From positions 1-64,000 of the forward strand of contig CAKONZ010000001.1 in assembly GCA_934098525.1 (NCBI GenBank): DNA of 64,000 nucleotides, written 5' to 3'. Source of the stretch: an uncultured Bacilli bacterium. Lineage in GTDB: Bacteria; Bacillota_I; Bacilli_A; RF39; UBA660. A program made the translations under genes and the position numbers. This document shows, piece by piece, positions 24,949-32,309 of this stretch. Position 1 is the stretch's first letter. Each line of letters starts with the position of its first letter. The notes under the pieces are model-generated. The model did not search any database. It was given only the letters and a program-made list of their open reading frames with translations, and was not told where the DNA came from.

Positions 24949-26925
24949 ATGTTATTTGGTAAGAAGAATACGGAAATAGGGGATTTAGATTATAAGTGCG
25001 CTAATAATATTAAATGTTTGGCTTTGGATATGATTAATAATTCTGGTAGTGGTCATAGTGGTGTTTGTTTAAGTGCTGGGAATATTATTTATGATATTTA
25101 TGCTAGACATTTGGTTTTTGATAAAAATAATGATAAATGGATTAATAGAGATAGGTTTGTTCTTTCAAATGGACATGCTTCGGCTTTGCTTTATTCTTGT
25201 TTATATATGTGTGGCTATCTAGATATTAATGATTTAAAAAAGTTTAGAACTATTAATTCTAATACTCCTGGGCATCCTAATTGTCTTGTGACAAAAGGAG
25301 TAGATGTTTCAACTGGTGTTTTAGGAGAAGGAATTGGTAATGCAGTTGGTATGGCTATTGCTGAGAGATTTTTGAATAATCGTTATAAATATAATAAGAA
25401 TAATAGTTTGATAGATCATTATACTTATGTTTTATGTGGTGATGGTGATCTTATGGAAGGTGTTTCTTATGAGGCTTGTTCTTTAGCAGGTAGTTTAGGC
25501 CTTTCAAAACTTATAATTTTGTATGATTGTAATAATTGTACAGCTGATGGTGATTTGACAGATGTTTTTGATGAGGATGTTTTAAAAAGATTTGAAGCAA
25601 TGAATTTCAATACTTATGCTGTTAGTAATAAGATTGAGGATATTGATAATGCTATAAAACTTGCTAAGACTTCTACTTCTAAGCCTTCATTTATTATGGT
25701 TAAGACTATTTTAGGGGAATATTCTAAATATCAAAATTCTTATCTTGCTCATTCTAAGGTTTTTAGTAAAGAAGAAATAGGGGAGATTAAGAATAGTCTT
25801 GGAATTAGAAATGTATCATTTACTGTGTCTGGTGAGGCTTTTTCTTATTTTAATGATTTGGTTGATAGTAGAAATTCTATTGTTTCTAAGTGGAATAAGA
25901 AGTTTAAGAGTATTTTTCCAAATATAAAAGAACATTATAAGAAAGAAATAAAGAATTTAATTGATTTTAAAAGAGAAATTTTATTTGATGATATTGATGT
26001 TAATTTAGAGATGAGTCAAAGAGACATATCTAAGAGCATATTGGAAAAAGTATTTGCTAATGATAATTTATGTATGATTGGTTCTTGTGATTTGGCTCGT
26101 TCAACAGGAGTTGATATTAATGTTTCATCTTTTACTAAGAATAATTATGGTGGAAAGAGTATTAAGTTTGGAGTTAGAGAGCATGCGATGGGGGCTATAA
26201 TGAATGGGATAGCTTTAACAGGAATTAAAACATTTGCTTCTACTATGCTTGTTTTTTCTGATCATTTGAAACCTTCAATTAGAATGAGTGCCTTGATGGG
26301 ACTTGATGTTACTTATATTTTTTCTCATGATTCGTTTTTAGTTGGAGAAGATGGGGGAACTCATGAACCTATTGAACAGCTTGTTTCTTTGAGAAGTATA
26401 CCTAATCTTACTTTATATAGACCATATGATGTAAATGAATATATTGGTAGTTTTAAATCTATTTTTGATAATAAATCTGTAAGTGTTCTTATTACTAGTA
26501 AGAATGATGTTTTAAATTCTAAATATACTAAAATTAATGATGCATGTAAGGGTGGATATGTTTTAAAGAGTGAAAAGAACGCTACGGGAATATTGATTGC
26601 TACTGGATACGAGGTTTTAATTGCTTTAAATATTTATGAGAGACTAAAAAAAGAGGGTATTTTTGTTAATGTTGTTTCTATGCCTTCGATTGAGTTATTT
26701 GAAAAACAGAGTAATTCTTATAAAGAAAAGGTTTTACCACTTACTTTTAAAAAAGCTGTTATTGAGTATGCTTCTTCTTATTCTTGGTATAAGTATGTAT
26801 ATGGAGATAAGTATTTATTTACTATTGATCATTTTGGTAAAAGTGGTAATAAAAATGATTTGGCTAAAGAGTTTTCTTTGGATGAGGATAGTATTTATGT
26901 AAAGGTAAAAGATTTATTAAAATAA
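24949..26925 (+). CDS. tkt: Transketolase
   Basis: This thiamine-diphosphate enzyme moves two-carbon units in the non-oxidative pentose phosphate pathway. NSGSGHSGVCLSAG, SNGHASALLYSCLYMCGY and PGHPN are N-terminal signatures. GDGDLMEGVSYEACSLAG carries the ThDP-binding motif near residue 165. The pyrimidine domain has FGVREHAMGAIMNGIA with the catalytic Glu, and SFLVGEDGGTHEPIEQL. The 658 residues are normal length. A strong AGGAGG precedes the start. Confidence 0.96.
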   Translation: MLFGKKNTEIGDLDYKCANNIKCLALDMINNSGSGHSGVCLSAGNIIYDIYARHLVFDKNNDKWINRDRFVLSNGHASALLYSCLYMCGYLDINDLKKFRTINSNTPGHPNCLVTKGVDVSTGVLGEGIGNAVGMAIAERFLNNRYKYNKNNSLIDHYTYVLCGDGDLMEGVSYEACSLAGSLGLSKLIILYDCNNCTADGDLTDVFDEDVLKRFEAMNFNTYAVSNKIEDIDNAIKLAKTSTSKPSFIMVKTILGEYSKYQNSYLAHSKVFSKEEIGEIKNSLGIRNVSFTVSGEAFSYFNDLVDSRNSIVSKWNKKFKSIFPNIKEHYKKEIKNLIDFKREILFDDIDVNLEMSQRDISKSILEKVFANDNLCMIGSCDLARSTGVDINVSSFTKNNYGGKSIKFGVREHAMGAIMNGIALTGIKTFASTMLVFSDHLKPSIRMSALMGLDVTYIFSHDSFLVGEDGGTHEPIEQLVSLRSIPNLTLYRPYDVNEYIGSFKSIFDNKSVSVLITSKNDVLNSKYTKINDACKGGYVLKSEKNATGILIATGYEVLIALNIYERLKKEGIFVNVVSMPSIELFEKQSNSYKEKVLPLTFKKAVIEYASSYSWYKYVYGDKYLFTIDHFGKSGNKNDLAKEFSLDEDSIYVKVKDLLK

Positions 26926-26995
26926 GTCTTTTTTTATTATTGAAATGAAGAAAAAGATATGATAAAATTGTAATGTATGATAGAGGGTAGATACT

Positions 26996-29461
26996 ATGAA
27001 TTTTTTTAAGAAATTTAATAAATTACAAGTTAAGTATAAAGATAAAAGTATTACTGCTGTTCCTTTATTTTTAGCAGTAGTTGGAATACTTTGTGTATGT
27101 ATTGGTTCTAGTTATGCTTATTTAACTTATGTTGCTTATGCTAATAATACTAATAAGATAGTTGCTGGTACATTAGAGTTGTCATTTGTTAATGGAGGGG
27201 AAACAATTAGTTTAATTAATGCAGTTCCTCAGGATGATAATGTGGCACTTGCTAAAAATAAAGAATATACTTTTAATATTAAAAATAGTGGTAGTATATC
27301 TGCATATTATGAATTGTCTTTAATTAATTCTTGTTCTACTAATGATAATGTTACTATAAATGGTACAAGTGTAAAACCAGATGTTTGTATTCCTACTGAT
27401 TATATTAGGGTTGGAATAAAGAAAAATAATGGTGATTATGTAATAAAAAATATTAATGAAGATGGAAAGATTTTACTTGATTCTGATATTATAAATCCTG
27501 GAGTTGAGACTGATAAGTATAGTTTAAAGATTTGGCTTAATAAGGATACTCCAAATACTTATAATGATAAGAGTAAAAAAATTGTTTTTTCTGCTAAATT
27601 GAATTTGTATGGAGAACAAAAATATGTGAAAAAACTTGATAATAGTTGTTTAGATATAAGTGATGGAGTTATAAATTCATATAATTGTAATTATACTGAT
27701 ATTGAAATTCCTGATAGTTTAACGTATGAAACTTATTCTTATTCTACAAATAAAGAAGAGCTAAAAAAATATATTATTGATACTGCATATGATCATAATG
27801 AATATGATTCTTTAGAGGCTTATTTGAGTGCTAATAATATTACAGCTGCTGATTTTGAGGCTGAAGTTAATGCTAATGTTGATGAGTTTTCTAATGATGT
27901 TGCAAATGGTTATGATGGTATAGAAAATGATATTAAAGAGTTTGCAGAGGCAGGTTATCCTAATATTATTGTTAAAGGAAAAAAAGTAATAAAAAATATA
28001 AAAATAACTGAAATTGGTTCTGCAGCTTTTAATGCTAAAAAATTAACTAGTGTTATTGTTGATAAAGGAATTGAAAAAATTAATGGTTCTGCTTTTGCTT
28101 CTAATCCTGATTTGAATGAAGTAACAATACTTAATAATGATGTTGTTTTGGATGGAAATAATATATTTTATAATAGTAGTGTTAGAACTGTTAAGAATGC
28201 AAATGGGGAGTTTCCTTCTCAGTGTTTTAGTGTTAATTCTCTTGGTGAACTTGAATTATATCATTGTACTGGAGCTTCAAATATTGTTATACCTGCTTCA
28301 GTTAATGGTGTTTTATTTAAAGTGTTAAATTCTTCTATGTCTTTGGATGGAATAAGAAATGTTGATTTTTCAAAGGCTACTAATTTAACTACAATTTCTG
28401 GAGCTTTTACTTCTTGTAATTCTACTTATAATTGTAAACTTTCAGTAGTAGATTTATCTAACAATGTAAATTTAACTTCTATAAGTTCTGGATCTTTTAA
28501 AAATGCAGGGGTTGAGAGATTGTATTTACCTAGTGATGGTAATCTTAAGATAGAAGGAAATGCTTTTTCTAATAATAACATTTCAGAGCTTACAATTCCT
28601 AATTCTGTTGTTTCGCTTGGAGGGGCTGCTTTTAAGGATAATAATATAAAAATATTAGATATGAGTAATGCTAATAAGCTTACAGAATTAAGTAGTAATG
28701 TTTTTGTTAATAATAGTTTAAGTGAAGTAAAACTTCCTATGAATGGAAATTTACAAAAAATAGGAGCTTCTTTTATTAATAATAATTCTATTATTAAAAA
28801 GATAGTTATACCTTCTAGCGTGACTTCAATTGATGGTAGTTTTCATAATACTGCTATTGAAACACTTGACTTTAGTAATGCTGTTAATTTGACTAGTATT
28901 GGTCGGAATTCATTTAATTCTGATACTTCTAAATATAAATCTAGTATTAAAACTATTGATTTAAGTAATACTAAACTTGAGTCAGTTTCTCTTAATGCTT
29001 TTAAAGTTTTTCCTAACTTGGAAAGAGTTGTTTTACCAACTACATTGAAAACTATTGAATCAGGTGCTTTTCCTTCTATTCAATATGATTTATATGATAC
29101 AAATAAAAATACACCTCTTGCTTGTTTTACTGTTGTAGATGGAGTTATTACAGATTATAAGTGTTCTTATGCCAATACACTTATAATACCTACTGCTTTA
29201 GTTGATGGTACTAGTGTTACTGGTATTAATACTAATGTTTTATTTAATGCTAAGAAAATTATAATTCCTGCTGGTATTACTAGTATTACTGGTACAGGTT
29301 TTAATAAGTCAGATTCTAAAAATCTTGCTCTTACTGAGATTATTAATAATACTGGTTTAGAGTTTGATTGGAATTTATTGATTACTGGTACAAGTGGTGA
29401 TTCTTTTGCTACAGGGGTTGTTACTACTTCTAATGGCAGTGTTACTATTAAAGCTTCTTAG
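26996..29461 (+). CDS. Surface protein: TasA-like domain plus BspA-type leucine-rich repeats
   Basis: The 821-residue secreted protein has a late signal segment (about 20-43) followed by SSYAYLTYVAYANNTNKIVAGTLELSF, typical of SipW-dependent exports. A TasA/camelysin-like domain runs to about 205, ending SLKIWLNKD...KIVFSAKLNLYG, which matches the end of the small protein at 1207-1878. The rest is built of BspA-type repeats with the pattern L..I...aF..n..L..v.iP.sv..I...aF, for example from about 330 and through 690. No wall-sorting motif or C-terminal membrane helix is seen. A role in surface fibres or adhesion is inference. Confidence 0.85.
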   Translation: MNFFKKFNKLQVKYKDKSITAVPLFLAVVGILCVCIGSSYAYLTYVAYANNTNKIVAGTLELSFVNGGETISLINAVPQDDNVALAKNKEYTFNIKNSGSISAYYELSLINSCSTNDNVTINGTSVKPDVCIPTDYIRVGIKKNNGDYVIKNINEDGKILLDSDIINPGVETDKYSLKIWLNKDTPNTYNDKSKKIVFSAKLNLYGEQKYVKKLDNSCLDISDGVINSYNCNYTDIEIPDSLTYETYSYSTNKEELKKYIIDTAYDHNEYDSLEAYLSANNITAADFEAEVNANVDEFSNDVANGYDGIENDIKEFAEAGYPNIIVKGKKVIKNIKITEIGSAAFNAKKLTSVIVDKGIEKINGSAFASNPDLNEVTILNNDVVLDGNNIFYNSSVRTVKNANGEFPSQCFSVNSLGELELYHCTGASNIVIPASVNGVLFKVLNSSMSLDGIRNVDFSKATNLTTISGAFTSCNSTYNCKLSVVDLSNNVNLTSISSGSFKNAGVERLYLPSDGNLKIEGNAFSNNNISELTIPNSVVSLGGAAFKDNNIKILDMSNANKLTELSSNVFVNNSLSEVKLPMNGNLQKIGASFINNNSIIKKIVIPSSVTSIDGSFHNTAIETLDFSNAVNLTSIGRNSFNSDTSKYKSSIKTIDLSNTKLESVSLNAFKVFPNLERVVLPTTLKTIESGAFPSIQYDLYDTNKNTPLACFTVVDGVITDYKCSYANTLIIPTALVDGTSVTGINTNVLFNAKKIIIPAGITSITGTGFNKSDSKNLALTEIINNTGLEFDWNLLITGTSGDSFATGVVTTSNGSVTIKAS

Positions 29462-29480
29462 GAAGCTTTTTTCTTTTTCT
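29450..29480 (+). terminator. Terminator of the LRR protein gene
   Basis: AAAGCTTC and GAAGCTTT arms with a TTAG loop are followed by TTTTCTTTTTC. Confidence 0.85.
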
Positions 29481-29514
29481 TTTAATATTTAATTGACTAA
29501 GATAATAAAATATG

Positions 29515-29612
29515 ATAGAATTAACTCGTTTGAAGCCTCAGCTTTAAACCACATTGAAAAGGTTAGAAACTTTTATAGTACCTTAAAAGTGAGTCTTAGG
29601 TTAATAAAGGAG
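29515..29612 (+). ncRNA. Ribosomal protein L21 leader
   Basis: The segment upstream of rplU has the conserved blocks of the Firmicutes L21 leader: ACTCGTTTGAAGCCTCAG, AACCACATTGAAAAGG, TAGAAACTTTTATAGTACC and AAAAGTGAGTCTTAGGT. It immediately precedes the AAAGGAGG of rplU. The family is thought to mediate autoregulation of the rplU operon. The exact ends are approximate. Confidence 0.85.
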
Positions 29613-29618
29613 GTAAGT

Positions 29619-29918
29619 ATGAAAGCAATTATTGAAACTGGTGGTAAACAATATTTAGTTGAAGAAAAATCTGTTATCTATGTTGAAAAATTAGATGCAG
29701 AAGCAGATGCTAATGTTACTTTTGATAAAGTTTTAATGTTAGATGGTAATGTTGGTAATCCATATGTTGAAGGTGCTACTGTTACTGGTAAAGTTGTTAA
29801 ACAAGGTAAAAATAAGAAGATTAGAATTTTTAAATACGTTAACAAACAAAAAAGTACACGTAGAACTCAAGGACATAGACAACCATATACTAAGGTTGAA
29901 ATTACAAAAATTGGGTAA
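29619..29918 (+). CDS. rplU: Ribosomal protein bL21
   Basis: A 99-residue large-subunit protein that binds 23S rRNA. It begins MKAIIETGGKQYLVEEKSVI and ends with the basic KKIRIFKYVNKQKSTRRTQGHRQPYTKVEI, both standard. The ATG at 29619 follows AAAGGAGG; the longer frame runs back into the L21 leader RNA and is an artefact. First gene of rplU-prp-rpmA. Confidence 0.98.
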   Translation: MKAIIETGGKQYLVEEKSVIYVEKLDAEADANVTFDKVLMLDGNVGNPYVEGATVTGKVVKQGKNKKIRIFKYVNKQKSTRRTQGHRQPYTKVEITKIG

Positions 29919-29923
29919 AAATA

Positions 29924-30223
29924 ATGGTTAAGGTTTTTGTAAAAAAAGAGAATAGTAATATTAAAGAAATATTATTTAAGGGTCATGCTTTATATAGTGA
30001 TTATGGAAAAGATATAGTTTGTGCTGCTATTAGTAGTATTGTTATTACTACTATTAATGGAATATTATCTATTGATAAGGGTGCTATTAGCTATATTGAA
30101 AAGCCTAATTTGGTAATTAAGATTAATAATAATAGTTTTGTTTGTGATAAACTTATTGAAAATATGCTTAATTTACTTAAAGAGTTGGAGCATGATTATC
30201 CGAAAAACATTGAAATTTTATAG
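29924..30223 (+). CDS. prp: Ribosomal-processing cysteine protease Prp
   Basis: Prp removes the N-terminal extension of ribosomal protein L27 before assembly. The 99 residues hold the catalytic pair: the histidine in FKGHALYSDYGKD and the cysteine in IVCAAISSIV. The gene is placed between rplU and rpmA, as in Bacillus and Staphylococcus. The following L27 carries the matching cleavable leader, so the enzyme and its substrate are adjacent. Confidence 0.95.
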   Translation: MVKVFVKKENSNIKEILFKGHALYSDYGKDIVCAAISSIVITTINGILSIDKGAISYIEKPNLVIKINNNSFVCDKLIENMLNLLKELEHDYPKNIEIL

Positions 30224-30234
30224 GAGGAATATTT

Positions 30235-30513
30235 ATGATGAAATTAAATATCCAATTATTTGCTCATAAAAAAGGTGGCGGATCTTCATCAAATGGTAGA
30301 GATTCTGCTGGACGTAGATTAGGTGCAAAAGTTGCTGATGGTGAATTTGCAACTGCTGGTTCTATTATTTATCGTCAAAGAGGAACAAAGATTTTTCCAG
30401 GAGTAAATGTTGGAATGGGAAATGATCATACTTTATACGCAAAAGTAGATGGCGTTATTAAGTATGAAAGACTTGGAAGAGATAAGAAACAAGTTAGTGT
30501 TTATGAAAAGTAA
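30235..30513 (+). CDS. rpmA: Ribosomal protein bL27 with cleavable N-terminal extension
   Basis: L27 lies near the peptidyl-transferase centre. The protein begins MMKLNIQLFAHKKGGGSSSN, where LNIQLF-AHKKGG is the Prp cleavage site; the mature protein starts at AHKKGG. The rest (GRDSAGRRLGAK, GSIIYRQRGTKIFPG) is canonical. AGGAGGAATATTT precedes two adjacent ATG codons and either may start. Last gene of the operon, ending at a strong terminator. Confidence 0.97.
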   Translation: MMKLNIQLFAHKKGGGSSSNGRDSAGRRLGAKVADGEFATAGSIIYRQRGTKIFPGVNVGMGNDHTLYAKVDGVIKYERLGRDKKQVSVYEK

Positions 30514-30547
30514 TTTTCATTTACGTAAATTTTAAAAAAGTAGAAAA

Positions 30548-30577
30548 AATATTTGCATTTTGTTTGCAAATATTTTT
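30548..30577 (+). terminator. Terminator of rplU-prp-rpmA
   Basis: AATATTTGCA and TGCAAATATT arms with a TTTTGTT loop are followed by T. Its 3' arm holds the -35 of the next promoter. Confidence 0.85.
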
Positions 30578-30591
30578 TTATGTGTTATAAT
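30564..30591 (+). promoter_or_regulatory. Promoter of the Trp-rich micro-ORF
   Basis: TTGCAA and TATAAT are separated by 16 bases, with an extended TG one base before the -10. Confidence 0.6.
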
Positions 30592-30631
30592 ATAATTGTA
30601 ATAGAGGATAAAGAAAAGGAGGGATTAAACT

Positions 30632-30679
30632 ATGACAAATAAAAAGCCAAAAATGTGGATATGGTTCAGATGGTGGTAA
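30632..30679 (+). CDS. Trp-rich cationic 15-residue peptide
   Basis: A 15-codon reading frame encodes MTNKKPKMWIWFRWW. It has a strong ribosome site (AAGGAGGG, 8 bases before the ATG), its own extended -10 promoter, and a terminator shortly after the stop. Residues 4, 5, 7 and 13 are basic, and residues 9, 11, 14 and 15 are tryptophan. Two readings are possible. It could be a leader peptide whose clustered Trp codons sense charged tRNA-Trp. Or it could be a product in its own right, resembling short cationic Trp-rich membrane-active peptides. The next gene is a CPBP protease, a family that includes bacteriocin immunity proteins. Confidence 0.6.
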   Translation: MTNKKPKMWIWFRWW

Positions 30680-30694
30680 TAGGCTTCATTAGAT

Positions 30695-30728
30695 GAGAGA
30701 GTTTACGTAAAACTCTCTTCTTTTTTTT
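30695..30728 (+). terminator. Terminator/attenuator after the micro-ORF
   Basis: GAGAGTTT and AAACTCTC arms (30697-30717) are followed by TTCTTTTTTTT. In addition AAGCC inside the micro-ORF (30644-30648) can pair with GGCTT after its stop (30682-30686). Confidence 0.8.
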
Positions 30729-30784
30729 ATATTTCTTTGTTTATTTTTAATTTTATTTTATAATTATTATAGGAAGTGATTGTA

Positions 30785-31456
30785 ATGATTAAGAAAATAA
30801 GAGAAAATAATAAAACTAAATTAATTTTAACTTTAGGTGTATGGCTTTTATATATTGTATGGCTTTTAAAATTTAGTTCAGTAAAACTAGATCTTGCTAA
30901 TGTTTTATGTTATGTTGGTTTTTTAGGTTTATTACTTTTTATTTATTTTGATGATTTTAAGTCTTATTTTAAAGATTTTAAGAAAAATTTGAAGAAAAAT
31001 ATATTAATGGTATTTGTATATTTTTTGATTTTTATTGCTATACTTGTTGTAAGTAATATTTTAATAAGCATTTTATTACCTTTAAACCCTGATTCTGGTA
31101 ATTCTGCTATATATGATTTATTTAGTAATGTACCACTTGGTACTATATTTGCGTGCTTTTTAACTATATTCTTTTATCCAATAGTAGAGGAGTTAGTTTT
31201 TAGGAAGTCTTTGAGAGATGTAATAAAGAATCCAATTGTATTTATTATTCTTTCTTCACTTATTTCTTGGTATTTTCAGGTTACATTGATTAATCCAAAG
31301 CTTTCAGAGTTTATTTTAACATTACAGTTTTTCTTTAATAGTATTTTTGCCGCTATTGTCTTTGTTAAGAAAGATAATTTGCTTTATGCTATTTTTCCTA
31401 GAATATTATATAACTTTTTTATCTGTTTAATGCAAATTATATCTTTATTTAAATAA
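30785..31456 (+). CDS. CPBP-family intramembrane metalloprotease
   Basis: CPBP (CAAX protease and bacteriocin-processing) proteins are polytopic membrane proteases; members act on prenylated proteins, on regulators, or as bacteriocin self-immunity proteins. The 223 residues carry about six to seven membrane helices. The first motif is clear: PIVEELVFRKSL with the EExxxR signature near residue 137. The later histidine-bearing motifs are not evident, so activity is uncertain. The ATG at 30785 follows AGGAAGTG; an upstream GTG overlaps that site. It follows the Trp-rich micro-ORF and is 12 bases before a small membrane protein. Confidence 0.75.
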   Translation: MIKKIRENNKTKLILTLGVWLLYIVWLLKFSSVKLDLANVLCYVGFLGLLLFIYFDDFKSYFKDFKKNLKKNILMVFVYFLIFIAILVVSNILISILLPLNPDSGNSAIYDLFSNVPLGTIFACFLTIFFYPIVEELVFRKSLRDVIKNPIVFIILSSLISWYFQVTLINPKLSEFILTLQFFFNSIFAAIVFVKKDNLLYAIFPRILYNFFICLMQIISLFK

Positions 31457-31468
31457 TGGGGAGGTTTT

Positions 31469-31651
31469 ATGGCAGTGCTTAATATAATTAATATTTTTCC
31501 ACAAAGTTTGGCAATAATTAATAATACTGCCAAAACTTTAGCGGTTGTTAGTAATAATAAGAGTGCTTCTTCTAATTTAAATTATATAATTGGAGGACTT
31601 GCTATTGTTATTTTGGTACTTGTTGGTAGTGTTTTATTTAACAAGAAATAA
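31469..31651 (+). CDS. Small single-pass membrane protein
   Basis: The 60-residue protein has a strong GGGGAGG ribosome site. It has a polar, Asn/Ser-rich first half and one C-terminal membrane helix (about 38-57) ending in the basic NKK. I do not recognise a family. It lies 12 bases after the CPBP gene and before a terminator, so the two form an operon. A small partner or substrate of the protease is possible. Confidence 0.7.
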   Translation: MAVLNIINIFPQSLAIINNTAKTLAVVSNNKSASSNLNYIIGGLAIVILVLVGSVLFNKK

Positions 31652-31664
31652 TTTAGTAATTTAT

Positions 31665-31690
31665 GGTAATTCATTGAATTACCTTTTTTA
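31665..31690 (+). terminator. Terminator after the small membrane protein
   Basis: GGTAATTC and GAATTACC arms with an ATT loop are followed by six T. Confidence 0.9.
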
Positions 31691-31729
31691 TTTATTTAAA
31701 TTGTATTATTATATTAACTTGTGATTTTT

Positions 31730-32248
31730 ATGAAAAAGATTAGATTAATTATATATATTATTTGTTTGATTATTATTTTATTATTTGGATATTTTAATAA
31801 TTTTACAATTAAATATAAATATGTTTTAAATGATATTTCTTCATTTTATTACTATGATAAAAATGATGATGAAGATTATATTAATTATGACTATGATTAT
31901 AATTATAATTATGATAATAGTAATAACTATGCTATTATTACTGCTTATACGCCTTATTGTGATGGGTGTATAGGGATTACTTCTTATGGTTATAATGTTT
32001 TAAATACTATTTATTATGATGATGAAGATTATGGTATGGTTAGAATTTTGGCGGCAGATGATAGTGTTCCTTTTGGTTCGATTGTTTATTTTTATGATTT
32101 TGATAGTTATGCAATTGTTCTTGATAGGGGTGGTGCTATTGGAAGTTTTGGTAATGCTTTTTTTGATCTTCTTTTTGATAATTATGATGAGGCAATGGAT
32201 TTTGGTAAAAGAGAAGTAAGATATAAAATTTTAAGAAGTGGTTTTTAA
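31730..32248 (+). CDS. 3D-domain cell-wall protein
   Basis: The 172-residue protein has an N-terminal membrane helix (about 4-24), then a stretch made almost entirely of Asp, Tyr and Asn (about 46-68), then a 3D domain. The domain is shown by IITAYTPYCDGC, RILAADDSVPFGSIVYF and AIVLDRGGAI, the aspartates of the 3D fold of MltA-like lytic transglycosylases and Rpf-like proteins such as YuiC. It likely cleaves peptidoglycan outside the membrane; the cysteine pair CDGC is an addition. It has no strong ribosome site. Confidence 0.82.
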   Translation: MKKIRLIIYIICLIIILLFGYFNNFTIKYKYVLNDISSFYYYDKNDDEDYINYDYDYNYNYDNSNNYAIITAYTPYCDGCIGITSYGYNVLNTIYYDDEDYGMVRILAADDSVPFGSIVYFYDFDSYAIVLDRGGAIGSFGNAFFDLLFDNYDEAMDFGKREVRYKILRSGF

Positions 32249-32309
32249 AAGTTATATTTTTTGTTGTTTAAGTTTGAAAAAACATTTATAATTATTTATG
32301 GTGATAATT

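Noticed and set aside
29493..29618. N-terminal extension of ribosomal protein L21
   Set aside because: The in-frame upstream codons overlap the conserved L21 leader RNA, and the ribosome site sits at the shorter start.
30759..30764. Separate promoter for the CPBP gene (TATAAT at 30759)
   Set aside because: It would start transcription at or within the ribosome site and lacks a -35, so it is left unannotated; read-through from the micro-ORF promoter is as likely.
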